A stretch of 64,000 nucleotides of DNA, taken from positions 3,906,001 to 3,970,000 of the forward strand of contig OZ241979.1 in the NCBI GenBank assembly GCA_965204235.1, given 5' to 3'. The translations under genes were made by a program, and so were the position numbers. Each line of letters begins with the position of its first letter. Position 1 is the stretch's first letter. Source of the stretch: JAJDTQ01 sp965204235. GTDB taxonomy: Bacteria > Desulfobacterota > Binatia > UBA9968 > JAJDTQ01. The notes below the pieces were generated by a model. The model saw only the letters and a list, made by a program, of their open reading frames with translations. It was not told the DNA's origin and did no database searches. Shown piece by piece: positions 16,153-24,459 of this stretch.

Positions 16153-16989
16153 TCAGGGTTCCGTTTGGGACGGCGGGCTCATCACGATGGTGACGGGCTC
16201 GCCGTCCCTTCGTATCCGGAAGGAGTGCGGTGCGGGTGAGCGGAGCGCCGCTTCCAACTCCCGGGTGTTGCGGACGGTCTCGCGGCCTACCCCGACGATG
16301 ACGTCCCCGCGTCGGAAACCGAGGGTCGAAGCGGGGCTGCCGGACTCCACGTGGGAAACCAGCACGCCTTCCCGCAGCGTGGCGGCGAACAGCTTCGCCA
16401 ACTCCGCGGTCAGGTCCTGCAGGTGCATCCCCATCACGCGCCTGAAGCCGTGCGGACGCGCAGGGTCGTCGAGGGGGAGGCTCCCGGACAGGACTTCGGC
16501 GGTGGCGTAGATGGGCGCGCCGGTCCGCAGCGCCACCGCGATGGCGTCGCTCGGACGCGAATCCACGGGGATGCGGCGTTGCCCGGCCTTGACCGTGACC
16601 ACTGCGAAATAGGTGTTGTCCCGCAGTTCCGTGATGGTGACTCGTTCCAGCGCCGCGTCCAGCCCCTGCAACAGGTTCCGTATCATGTCGTGCGTATTGG
16701 GCCGCGGGAGCGGTTGCCCCTCCAGGGCCAGGGCGATGGAGGCCGCCTCCGCGGGGCCGATCCAGATGGGCAGCACTCGCCCCTCTCCCACCAGGACCAC
16801 CACGGGCGTCCGGTTGGTAGGGTCCATGGTGACCTGCCGGACCTCCATGCGGACGTGGGGGGCGGCAGCGCCTTGAAACGGCAGCAGCAGGCACACGCCC
16901 CACAGCGCTCCCCGAAAGGCCCATGCCGGCACGGCCGGGAAGCCGAGCCGCCGCCCTCGACGCAGATACACTGGCCCCGGACGTTGCAT
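16153..16989 (-). CDS. Secreted bifunctional nuclease (BFN/DUF151)-PDZ fusion protein
   Basis: A 278-residue protein with an N-terminal arginine-rich then hydrophobic segment (GALWGVCLLLPFQGAAA), likely a signal peptide or anchor. It is followed by a DUF151/BFN domain (about 48-180: VVVLVGEGRVLPIWIGPAEA, then NTHDMIRNLLQGLDAALERV, then SRPSDAIAVALRTGAPIY) and a C-terminal PDZ-like domain (about 200-270: GVLVSHVESGSPASTLGFRR, GDVIVGVG). BFN domains have reported RNase/DNase activity. The PDZ part and the export signal suggest a periplasmic protein with a peptide-binding module, an unusual setting for a nuclease domain. It is divergent from mutL, with mobile-element copy B between them. Confidence 0.85.
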   Translation of the reverse strand: MQRPGPVYLRRGRRLGFPAVPAWAFRGALWGVCLLLPFQGAAAPHVRMEVRQVTMDPTNRTPVVVLVGEGRVLPIWIGPAEAASIALALEGQPLPRPNTHDMIRNLLQGLDAALERVTITELRDNTYFAVVTVKAGQRRIPVDSRPSDAIAVALRTGAPIYATAEVLSGSLPLDDPARPHGFRRVMGMHLQDLTAELAKLFAATLREGVLVSHVESGSPASTLGFRRGDVIVGVGRETVRNTRELEAALRSPAPHSFRIRRDGEPVTIVMSPPSQTEP

Positions 16990-17025
16990 GGGGCGAGCTT
17001 ATCCACCGCGGCTTCCGGGTGTCAA

Positions 17026-17135
17026 GGAACCTCTGGTCCATTCTGGCTGGAGGCGTCTTTCCCCATGAAAAAGCGCGTCCTTCGACTTCGCTTCGCTACG
17101 CTCGGGATGAACGGGGGCAATCGTTCCGGGTTTCC
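17026..17135 (+). mobile_element. MITE-like dispersed element, copy B
   Basis: A 110-bp copy running from GGAACCTCTGG to CCGGGTTTCC with the shared core. The flanks are TCAA and TCGA, three of four bases matching, so the target duplication has decayed or is by chance. It sits in the divergent gap between the BFN-PDZ gene and mutL, where it may separate their promoters. Confidence 0.8.
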
Positions 17136-17255
17136 TCGACAGGAACCGCAAGGCTCGCGCGTCGGCCCGGGGGAAGCCCGCGGGCCGGTCTCCGGGCGCC
17201 TCTTCGGACGAGCGGCCCGTGCTGCGAACGAACGCGGGCCGCGGACGGGCAACCC

Positions 17256-19028
17256 ATGAAGATCGCAATGCTGCCCGACGGCCTGATCGATCGTATCGCG
17301 GCCGGGGAAGTGGTCGAGCGGCCGGCGTCGGTGGTGAAGGAGTTGCTGGACAACGCGCTGGACGCCGGGGCCGGCGAGATATCCGTGCTGGTGGAAGGCA
17401 ACGGGACCTCCCGCATCAGGGTGAGCGACGACGGCCAGGGGATCGCCTTCGAGGACCTGGCCCTGGCCTTCGAGCGCCATTCCACCAGCAAGATCCGGAG
17501 CGAGGCGGACCTTGCGGAGATCGCCACCATGGGTTTTCGCGGGGAGGCCCTGCCCAGCATCGCTTCGGTGGCGCTGGTGGAGATGGCGTCGCGGCCGGCG
17601 TCACAGGAAGCCGGAGGCAGCGTCCGCGTGGAGAACGGACGCAAGGGGACTCCCGCGGCCGCGGGGTGCCCCCCGGGCACCAGCGTCGAGGTGCGGGACC
17701 TCTTCTACCACGTTCCCGCCCGGCTCAAGTTCATGAAGTCTCCCCGTACCGAGGTCAAGCACGTCGCCGACGTGGTGGACCGGGTGGCTTTGGCGCATCC
17801 GTCGGTGCATTTCCGCCTCCATCACGGCGGCAAGAGGCTCGCGGACTACGCCGCCACGACCCGGCTCCGGGACCGTGTGCGGCAGGTCCTGGGCGAAGCC
17901 GCCAGCGACCTGACGCCGTTCTCCCTGAGCCGCGAGCACGTACGGTGCACGGGTTTCGCCAGCCGGGTCCCCAAGTCCTTCGGCAACTCCCGGTACATGG
18001 TCACGTTCGTCAACCGCCGCTTCGTGCGCGACAAGCTGTTGACCCACGCCCTGCTGAAGGCCTACGACACGCTGCTCATGAAGGGACGCTTTCCCGCCGC
18101 GGTCCTCTACCTGGAGCTGCCCTACGGTTACGTGGACGTGAACGTCCACCCGGCCAAGACCGAGGTGCGTTTCCGCCGCCAGTCCGAGATCTACGAGACG
18201 GTCCTGTCCGCGGTGCGCGGGGCGTTGCAGTCCGCGGCCGAAGGGGGCCCGCTGCCGTTGCCGGGCCACGCTCCGGACCCGGGGGCGCTGCCGGCCCCGG
18301 CCGGTGTCCGCGAGCCGGTCCCGGACTACCGCGGCGCCGCGGTCCCGCCGGGCCTGGACCTGGGGTCCCGGGTCTCCTCTCCGGCGCTGGCGCCGGTCGG
18401 CGCGGCTCTCCGGACCGCGGAACCCCCCGCCCGCGCCGAGAGCGGCGGCTTCTCGTCGCTGACCGTGGTGGGACAGGTGCTGGGCTGTTACATCCTCTGC
18501 CACGGCGACCCGGGGATGGTGCTCATCGACCAGCACGCGGCGCACGAACGCATCGCCTTCCAGCGCATGCACGACGACCTGGAGCAAGGCCGGATCGAGC
18601 GGCAGGAGCTGCTGATGCCGCAGGTCCTGGAGTTGCCCGCCGCGGAGGCCATGATCCTCGAAGGGCGGCTCGGCGCGCTGGAGCGGGCCGGGTTCACCGT
18701 GGAGCCCTTCGGCAGGAACACGTTCTCCCTGCGAGCGGTGCCGGCCCTCCTGGCCGACGGCGACTACCGCCATGCGGTGCGCGCCATGGTCGGCGAATTC
18801 GCCGAGACCGGCCGGTCCGGGGAGTTGCACCGGGGCTTCCGGGAGCGTCTCATGACCATCGCCTGCCACAGCGTGATCCGGGCCAACCGGACGCTGGCGA
18901 AGGAGGAGATGGAGGTGCTCCTGCGGGAGCTGGACGAGACGGACTTCGCCACCCAATGCCCCCACGGACGGCCGGTGACGGTCCGGTTCAGCCGCGGCCA
19001 GTTGGAGCGGATGTTCCGACGCGCCTGA
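17256..19028 (+). CDS. mutL: DNA mismatch repair protein MutL
   Basis: A 590-residue MutL. The N-terminal GHKL ATPase is complete: RIAAGEVVERPASVVKELLD, DDGQGI, TMGFRGEAL. The DVNVHPAKTEVRF segment closes the N-terminal half. A Pro/Ala-rich linker (about 325-400) leads to the C-terminal dimerisation/endonuclease domain. The endonuclease motif is DQHAAHERIAFQ: the first Asp and first Glu are kept, while the last position is Gln instead of Glu; ACHS and CPHGRP are also present. It is therefore probably a nicking MutL, as in bacteria lacking MutH. The ATG at 17256 gives the standard MKIAMLPDGLIDRIAAGEVV start. miaA follows on the same strand. Confidence 0.96.
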   Translation: MKIAMLPDGLIDRIAAGEVVERPASVVKELLDNALDAGAGEISVLVEGNGTSRIRVSDDGQGIAFEDLALAFERHSTSKIRSEADLAEIATMGFRGEALPSIASVALVEMASRPASQEAGGSVRVENGRKGTPAAAGCPPGTSVEVRDLFYHVPARLKFMKSPRTEVKHVADVVDRVALAHPSVHFRLHHGGKRLADYAATTRLRDRVRQVLGEAASDLTPFSLSREHVRCTGFASRVPKSFGNSRYMVTFVNRRFVRDKLLTHALLKAYDTLLMKGRFPAAVLYLELPYGYVDVNVHPAKTEVRFRRQSEIYETVLSAVRGALQSAAEGGPLPLPGHAPDPGALPAPAGVREPVPDYRGAAVPPGLDLGSRVSSPALAPVGAALRTAEPPARAESGGFSSLTVVGQVLGCYILCHGDPGMVLIDQHAAHERIAFQRMHDDLEQGRIERQELLMPQVLELPAAEAMILEGRLGALERAGFTVEPFGRNTFSLRAVPALLADGDYRHAVRAMVGEFAETGRSGELHRGFRERLMTIACHSVIRANRTLAKEEMEVLLRELDETDFATQCPHGRPVTVRFSRGQLERMFRRA

Positions 19029-19047
19029 CCGGGGGACGGCGCAGCGC

Positions 19048-20019
19048 GTGCAACCGGGATCGGTGCGGCCCGTGAACCCCAGGCCCAGGGTCCTGTTCCT
19101 GGTGGGACCCACGGGCGTCGGCAAGACCGACGTGGCCCTGGCCATTGCGGGTCGGCTCGATGCGGAGATCGTCAGCGCCGACTCCATGCAGGTCTATCGC
19201 TACATGGACATCGGCACGGCGAAGCCCACGCCCGCCCAGCGGCGGCAACGGCCCCACCACCTGCTCGACGTGGTGGACCCGGACCAGGTCTTCCACGCCG
19301 CGCTGTTCAGGGAACACGCCCTGAAGGCCATGGAAGGCATACGGGCCCGGGGCCGCAACGTGCTGGTGGCGGGTGGGACAGGACTCTACGTCAAGGCCCT
19401 GTCCCGGGGGTTGTTCGCGGGGCCGGGAGCGGACCCGGAGTTGCGGGCCGAACTCGAGCGGGAGTTTGCGGAACACGGCCCGGAGCGCCTCTTCGAGCGT
19501 CTGGGGCGGCTGGATCCGGAGGCCGCGGCGCGGGTCCAGCCGCGGGACCGGACGCGGGTGGTGCGCGCCCTGGAGGTGGTCCTCGGCACCGGCCGGCCGC
19601 TGAGCCAATGGCAGCGCGAGCACGGGTTCGGCGACCGCCCCTTCGAAGTGCTCGGAGTGGGCATGGACCGCCCCCGTCCGGAGTTGTACGAACGCATCGA
19701 CCGCCGCTGCCGGCGGATGATGGCCGAGGGACTGCTGGACGAGGTCCGCGGCCTCCTGGACATGGGCTATGGGCCGAGCCTCCGCAGCATGCAGGGGGTG
19801 GGCTACCGGCAGGCGGCGCTGTGCCTCATGGGCCGCCTCACCGCCGCGGACGCGCTGTCGTCCATGCAGCGGGCCACCCGCCGTCTGGCCAAGCGCCAGT
19901 TGACCTGGTTCCGCGCGGACCGCAGCCTCCACTGGCTCCACCCGGACCGCGTGGACGACATCGGCGAACTGTGCAGCGCTTTCCTCCGCGGGTCCGTAGT
20001 TGACGGACCCGGCCTTTGA
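19048..20019 (+). CDS. miaA: tRNA dimethylallyltransferase MiaA
   Basis: A 323-residue enzyme that transfers a dimethylallyl group to N6 of A37 in tRNAs reading UNN codons. The P-loop is LVGPTGVGKTDVA, the tRNA-binding signature is SADSMQVYRYMDIGTAKPT, and a downstream GVGYRQA and RRLAKRQLTWFR complete the family pattern. The start is a GTG at 19048; a GTG at 19072 would give a more typical length N-terminus (NPRPRVLFLVGPTG). It lies 20 bases after mutL, as in many genomes where the two are cotranscribed. Confidence 0.96.
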   Translation: MQPGSVRPVNPRPRVLFLVGPTGVGKTDVALAIAGRLDAEIVSADSMQVYRYMDIGTAKPTPAQRRQRPHHLLDVVDPDQVFHAALFREHALKAMEGIRARGRNVLVAGGTGLYVKALSRGLFAGPGADPELRAELEREFAEHGPERLFERLGRLDPEAAARVQPRDRTRVVRALEVVLGTGRPLSQWQREHGFGDRPFEVLGVGMDRPRPELYERIDRRCRRMMAEGLLDEVRGLLDMGYGPSLRSMQGVGYRQAALCLMGRLTAADALSSMQRATRRLAKRQLTWFRADRSLHWLHPDRVDDIGELCSAFLRGSVVDGPGL

Positions 20020-20123
20020 TGGTAGCAGCCTTTCGACATGACGGGAGCCACGGCGCGCATGTCCCGTGACCGGGACCGGGTCGGCCCGAGGCGGCGGGGC
20101 CCGGCGGGAGGTCCGCCCTCCCC

Positions 20124-21080
20124 ATGAGGTCGGCCGATTTCGTCGAGGCCCGGCGGCGGCTGGAAGCCAAGCCCCAATCTACCGCGGAGAAGCTCACGAC
20201 CCTGGACCGGGCGGTGCGCAAGGTCCGGGACGGCGACCACGTGGCCATCGGCGGCTGCCTGTTCTCGCGCAGTCCGCTGGCGGCGTTGTGGGAGGCGCTG
20301 CGCCAGCAACGCCGCGGCCTGACCCTTTCGCGCAACCTCATGTGCTACGAGGGCGAGTGGTTCATGGCGGCCGGGGCGGTGGACACCCTGGTGACGAGCT
20401 GGTTCGACATCGCCCTGCCCTGGGGCCTCTCCGCCAAGCTGCGGGAAGAGGTGGAAGGGGGGCGGGTGCGGTTCGAGGAGTGGAGCCATCTGGGACTCGG
20501 CCTGCGTTACCGCGCCGGGGCCATGGGAGTCCCCTTTCTGCCGACGCTGACGATGCTGGGGTCGGACCTCATGGACGTCACCGAGACCAAGACCATGGAG
20601 TGCCCCTTCACCGGCGAGACGCTCTGCCTCGTGCCGGCCCTCTTCCCCGACGTGGCGCTGGTCCACGTGCATCGGGCCGACCGCTTCGGCAACTGCCAGA
20701 TCGACGGCTATCCCCACATGGACGCGGACATCTCCCGGGCCGCGGCCACGGTCATCGTCACGGCCGAGGAGATCGTCGAGGAGGAAGATGTCCGCCGGCA
20801 GCCGGACCGGACGGTGATTCCCGGGCTCGTGGTGGACGCGGTGGTGGAAGTCCCCTACGGCTCCTTTCCCCACGAATGCTACGGCCTCTACGAAGCCGAC
20901 TTCGGCCACTTCGAGGCCTATACCGGCGCCATCAAGGCCCGGGGCACCGGCGCCATCGACGACTACCTGGAACGCTTCGTTTACGGCGTGTCGAGCCACC
21001 GGGAGTACTTGGCGCTGTTCGGCGACGAGGCGCTGGCGCGGCAGAAGCGCTGCGCCGAGGATCTCCTGGGACCGCGATGA
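20124..21080 (+). CDS. CoA-transferase subunit A (glutaconate CoA-transferase-like)
   Basis: A 318-residue protein of CoA transferase family I, alpha subunit, most like the GctA group: RKVRDGDHVAIGGCLFSRSP at the N-terminus, then the ALFPDVALVHVHRADRFGNC segment and SRAAATVIVTAEEIVEEE. It overlaps the beta-subunit gene by four bases (ATGA at 21077), so a 1:1 heteromer is likely. The acid activated is unknown; the neighbouring molybdenum hydroxylase and racemase genes suggest a dicarboxylic or ring-cleavage product. An upstream GGGAGG precedes the start at low spacing quality. Confidence 0.88.
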   Translation: MRSADFVEARRRLEAKPQSTAEKLTTLDRAVRKVRDGDHVAIGGCLFSRSPLAALWEALRQQRRGLTLSRNLMCYEGEWFMAAGAVDTLVTSWFDIALPWGLSAKLREEVEGGRVRFEEWSHLGLGLRYRAGAMGVPFLPTLTMLGSDLMDVTETKTMECPFTGETLCLVPALFPDVALVHVHRADRFGNCQIDGYPHMDADISRAAATVIVTAEEIVEEEDVRRQPDRTVIPGLVVDAVVEVPYGSFPHECYGLYEADFGHFEAYTGAIKARGTGAIDDYLERFVYGVSSHREYLALFGDEALARQKRCAEDLLGPR

Positions 21081-21838
21081 ACTGTTCCGCCGCCGAACTC
21101 CTGGCCGTGGTCGCCGCCCGCCAGCTCGCGGGAGCCACCTCCGTGTTCGCCGGCGTGGGGGTGCCGCTGGTGGCCGCGGTGCTCGCCCAGAAGACCCATG
21201 CGCCCCAGCTCGTCATCGTGGTGGAGGGCGGCAGCATGGGGCCGCACATCGTGCCCGGGAAGTTGCCGTACTCCACCAACGAGATGCGCACCGCGCCCCG
21301 GGCCCAGATGCTGCCGGGCATCACAGATACGTTCCTGTTCGCCCAGCGGGGGTTCCTCGACGTGGGGTTCGTGGGCGGCGCGCAGATCGACTGCCACGGC
21401 AACCTCAACTCCAGCGTCATCGGCGGCTACGAGCGTCCCCGGGTCCGGTTGCCAGGCAGCGGCGGCGCCAACGACATCATCTCGTTGTGCCGCAACGTCA
21501 TGGTGGTCACCATGCACGAGCGGCGGCGGTTCGTGCCCCGGGTGGACTTCGTGACCAGTCCGGGCTTCCTCCGCGGCGGGGATTCGCGCCGTCGGGCGGG
21601 GCTCCTGTTCGGCGCGGTCAGCCGCATCGTGACCCATCTGGGCACCATGGTCTTCGACCCCGAGACCAGGCGCATGCGGCTGGAGAGCCTCCACCCCGGA
21701 GTCTCCGTGGAGCAGGTGCGGGACAACACCGGGTTCGAGTTGCCGGCGCCCGACCGCGTGCCGGTCACCGAGGCCCCCGGCGCGGACGAGTTGGAGACCT
21801 TGCGCAGCATCGACCCGGAGAGGAACTTTCTCGGGTAG
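21077..21838 (+). CDS. CoA-transferase subunit B (glutaconate CoA-transferase-like)
   Basis: A 253-residue beta subunit of a family I CoA-transferase. Glu50 in VVEGGSMGP occupies the place of the catalytic glutamate that forms the acyl-CoA intermediate in this subunit, and GFVGGAQIDCHGNLNSSVIG and GSGGANDI are family stretches. It is translationally coupled to the A subunit, and 46 bases further on comes the luciferase-like gene with a strong ribosome site, so the whole 20124-27499 block can be one operon. Confidence 0.88.
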   Translation: MNCSAAELLAVVAARQLAGATSVFAGVGVPLVAAVLAQKTHAPQLVIVVEGGSMGPHIVPGKLPYSTNEMRTAPRAQMLPGITDTFLFAQRGFLDVGFVGGAQIDCHGNLNSSVIGGYERPRVRLPGSGGANDIISLCRNVMVVTMHERRRFVPRVDFVTSPGFLRGGDSRRRAGLLFGAVSRIVTHLGTMVFDPETRRMRLESLHPGVSVEQVRDNTGFELPAPDRVPVTEAPGADELETLRSIDPERNFLG

Positions 21839-21884
21839 GGACCGAGAGGTCCCGCCCGGCGGCTCTCGATAGGAGGTGGAACCC

Positions 21885-22829
21885 ATGGCCGTGCAGGTTG
21901 GAGTCGCCATCCGCAACTTCGTCGGTCCCGGTGAGACCCCGGACGTGGACGGGTTGATCCGTTACGCCCGCAGGGCCGAGGAGTTGGGCTTCGAGTCCCT
22001 CTGGGCGTGGGACCATGTCCTCCTGGGGGTGAACCCCAGCTTTCCGGTGCTGGACTCCCTGACCATACTCACCGCCATCGCGGCCCGCACCGAACGCATC
22101 CGCCTGGGGACCGGCGTCATGGTGCTGCCGTTGCGCAACCCCGTGGTGGCGGCCAAAGTCCTCGCCAGCCTGGACCAGATCTCCAACGGTCGGCTGCTGT
22201 TGGGCGCGGCCGCGGGCTGGTACGCCCGGGAGTTCGACGCCATCGGCGTCTCCTACCGGGAGAGGGGCCGCATCTTCGAGCGCAACCTGGAGTTGTTGCT
22301 GCGGTTGTGGACCGAGGACGCGGTGACCGAGCAGGTGGACGAACTGAACCTCCGGTCCGCGGTGCTCCTGCCGAAACCGGTCCAGAAGCCCCACCCGCCG
22401 ATACTCATCGGGGGCTACATCGATCGGGTGCTGCGGCGCGTCGGCCGCATGGGAGACGGCTGGCTCACCTATTTCTACACGCCGGAGAGCTTCACCCGGA
22501 GTTGGGCGAAGATCCGGGAGGCCGCGCAAGCGGCCGGGCGCGACCCCTCGAAGCTCACGGCCACCAACCAGCTCGCCATCTACGTGGGAGCGTCCCGGGA
22601 GGCGGTGGACGAACCCATGCGCCACTGGCTCTCCACCGAATGGGACATCGCCAAGCGGAGCGAATCCACCATCGAACATGCGGTTCGGGGCAACGCGGAC
22701 GACTGCGTCGAGCAGCTCAAGGCCCACGTGGACGCGGGCATCCACCGCATCATCCTGATACCCTACAGGTACCGGTTGGAGCAGTTGGAGACCATCGCCG
22801 CGGACGTGGTCCCCAGGCTGGGAGCCTGA
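21885..22829 (+). CDS. Luciferase-like (LLM class) flavin/F420-dependent oxidoreductase
   Basis: A 314-residue TIM-barrel protein of the bacterial luciferase-like family, which uses FMN or coenzyme F420. Typical stretches are ARRAEELGFESLWAWDHVLL near the N-terminus, RIRLGTGVMVLPLRNPV, LDQISNGRLLLGAAAGW, and KPVQKPHPPILIGG. Whether it uses FMNH2 or F420 cannot be decided by eye. The start is ATG 21885 behind a textbook AGGAGG at 21871-21876. It is followed after three bases by the molybdenum hydroxylase genes, which makes a shared catabolic role probable. Confidence 0.88.
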   Translation: MAVQVGVAIRNFVGPGETPDVDGLIRYARRAEELGFESLWAWDHVLLGVNPSFPVLDSLTILTAIAARTERIRLGTGVMVLPLRNPVVAAKVLASLDQISNGRLLLGAAAGWYAREFDAIGVSYRERGRIFERNLELLLRLWTEDAVTEQVDELNLRSAVLLPKPVQKPHPPILIGGYIDRVLRRVGRMGDGWLTYFYTPESFTRSWAKIREAAQAAGRDPSKLTATNQLAIYVGASREAVDEPMRHWLSTEWDIAKRSESTIEHAVRGNADDCVEQLKAHVDAGIHRIILIPYRYRLEQLETIAADVVPRLGA

Positions 22830-22832
22830 CCC

Positions 22833-23732
22833 ATGAGGTTCGACTATTTCGAGCCGAGGTCGCTGGAGGAAGCGAGCGGCCTGCTGCGGGAGGGGAAGGG
22901 GACTCGCAGACCGCTTGCCGGAGGCACCGACATCGTCATACAGTTGCGCCGCGGGGTGGTCCGCTGGCAGGGGTTGGTCAACCTGAAGCGGATCCCGGAA
23001 CTCTGCGGATGGAGCTGCGAGCCCGGGGCGGGCCTCCGGCTCGGGGCCTGCGCTCCCATGCGGGACCTGGAGACGGCCGCGGCCGTAAGCAGCCGTTTCC
23101 CCTCGATCCACGAGGCCCTTCGGGTGGTGGGCTCGTTGCAGTTGCGGAACATGGCCAGCGTCGGCGGCAACCTGTGCAACGCCTCGCCGTCCGCGGACAC
23201 GGCGCCGCCGCTGATGGCGCTGGGCGCGGTGACGCGGTTGTGGACCCACGAGTCTCGGCGGGAGACGGCGCCGGTGGAGGCTTTCTTCACCGGGCCCGGG
23301 CAGTCGGTGCTGGGCGCGGCCGGACTGCTGCTCGCGGTGGAGGCGCCGGAGCCGCCGCCCCGGACCGGCGACGCCTTCGAGCGGTTCACCCCGCGGGCGG
23401 CCATGGACATCGCCATCGCCAGCGCCGCGGCCGCGGTGACCCTGGACCCGGCCCGGGAGCGGGTGCAGGGCGTGCGCATCGCCCTGGGCGCGGTGGCGCC
23501 CACGCCCCTGACCGCTCCCAGGGCCGAAGACCGGGTGCGGGAGAAGGAGCCGACCCCGGAGGTCCTGGAGCAGGCGGGAAGGGCGGCCATGGACGAATGC
23601 CGGCCCATCGACGACATCCGCGGCTCCGCGGGCTACCGCAGGGAGTTGATCCGGGTCCTCGTGCAGCGGGTGCTCGCCCGGGCGGTGGAGCGCGCACGCT
23701 CCGGGGGCCGGACGGAAACCGGGAAACCCTGA
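22833..23732 (+). CDS. Molybdenum hydroxylase FAD-binding (medium) subunit
   Basis: A 299-residue FAD-binding subunit of the xanthine dehydrogenase/CO dehydrogenase-type family (CoxM-like). The FAD-binding signatures are LAGGTDIVIQL (residues 28-38) and ASVGGNLCNASPSADTAPPL (about 109-128). It passes electrons from the (2Fe-2S) subunit to FAD and an acceptor. The last residues and the TGA stop (23730-23732) are written by the end of inserted mobile-element copy E, so the natural C-terminus has been replaced by the element's own bases. Confidence 0.92.
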   Translation: MRFDYFEPRSLEEASGLLREGKGTRRPLAGGTDIVIQLRRGVVRWQGLVNLKRIPELCGWSCEPGAGLRLGACAPMRDLETAAAVSSRFPSIHEALRVVGSLQLRNMASVGGNLCNASPSADTAPPLMALGAVTRLWTHESRRETAPVEAFFTGPGQSVLGAAGLLLAVEAPEPPPRTGDAFERFTPRAAMDIAIASAAAAVTLDPARERVQGVRIALGAVAPTPLTAPRAEDRVREKEPTPEVLEQAGRAAMDECRPIDDIRGSAGYRRELIRVLVQRVLARAVERARSGGRTETGKP

Positions 23733-23826
23733 ACGGTTGCCTCCGTTCGTCCTGATGGTAGCGAAGTCGAAGGACGCGCTTTCTCATGGGGAGAGGCGCA
23801 TCGAGCCGGAATCGAACAGAGGTTCC
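23722..23826 (-). mobile_element. MITE-like dispersed element, copy E
   Basis: A 105-bp copy in minus orientation with a perfect ACCG target duplication (23718-23721 and 23827-23830). Its left end contributes the stop codon of the FAD-subunit gene and its right end (AGAGGTTCC) puts an AGAGG about ten bases before the ATG of the next gene, where no other Shine-Dalgarno sequence exists. Confidence 0.85.
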
Positions 23827-23831
23827 ACCGC

Positions 23832-24317
23832 ATGAAACGGCGTTACGAACTCCGGGTGAACGGTCGGAACAGGGCCGCGGAAGCGGAGCCCCACGAGTCC
23901 CTGCTGGACGTGCTGCGCGACCGGCTGCGGCTCACCGGCAGCAAGAAGGGGTGCAACGAGGCCGAGTGCGGGTCGTGCACGGTGTTGCTCGACGGGCGGC
24001 CGGTGGTGTCCTGCCTGGTGCTGGCGGCCGACGCCGCGGACCGGGACGTGGTGACCATCGAAGCGCTGGCCGAAGACGGCGCGCCCCATCCGCTGCAACG
24101 ACAGATGGTGGAGCAGGGGGGCGTCCAGTGCGGCTACTGCACCCCGGGCATGATCGTGAGCGCCTGGGCGCTGCTGCAGGACAACGCGGACCCCACGGAC
24201 GAGGAGATCCGCTTCGCCCTCTCGGGGAACCTCTGCCGCTGCACCGGGTACGGCAAGATCGTCAAGGCCGTCCGCGCCGCGGCGGCCGAACTCAGGGAAC
24301 GCTCGCGAGCGGGGTAA
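23832..24317 (+). CDS. Molybdenum hydroxylase (2Fe-2S) small subunit
   Basis: A 161-residue subunit with two iron-sulfur clusters. The plant-type ferredoxin cluster is held by Cys41, Cys46, Cys49 and Cys61 (GCNEAECGSCTVLLDG and SC), and the second by Cys100, Cys103, Cys135 and Cys137 (QCGYCTPG and LCRCTGY). It relays electrons from the molybdenum centre to FAD. It lies between two copies of the dispersed element, and its likely ribosome-binding sequence comes from copy E. Confidence 0.95.
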   Translation: MKRRYELRVNGRNRAAEAEPHESLLDVLRDRLRLTGSKKGCNEAECGSCTVLLDGRPVVSCLVLAADAADRDVVTIEALAEDGAPHPLQRQMVEQGGVQCGYCTPGMIVSAWALLQDNADPTDEEIRFALSGNLCRCTGYGKIVKAVRAAAAELRERSRAG

Positions 24318-24318
24318 C

Positions 24319-24454
24319 GGAAACCCTGCACGATTGCCCCCAACGGAGACTCTGAACGATTGCCCCCGTTCGTCCTGAGCGTAGCGAAGCGAAGTCGAAG
24401 GACGCGCTTTCCCACGAGGGGAGGCGCTTCGAGCCGGAATGGTCCGGAGGTTCC
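24319..24454 (-). mobile_element. MITE-like dispersed element, copy F
   Basis: A 136-bp copy in minus orientation, longer because the GAACGATTGCCCCC end segment is present twice. It begins one base after the small-subunit stop codon; the flanks (GTAAC left, GTGAC right) match at four of five bases. Its right end GGAGGTTCC supplies the GGAGG that precedes the large-subunit ATG at 24460. Confidence 0.82.
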
Positions 24455-24459
24455 GTGAC

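Noticed and set aside
17136..17255. In-frame extension of mutL back to 16923
   Set aside because: The extension runs through the dispersed element and lacks similarity; the conserved MutL N-terminus starts at 17256.
18534..18570. Loss of MutL endonuclease function
   Set aside because: Only the last Glu of the DQHAx2Ex4E motif is replaced by Gln; the first Asp and Glu, and the ACHS and CPHGRP motifs, remain, so inactivation is not supported.
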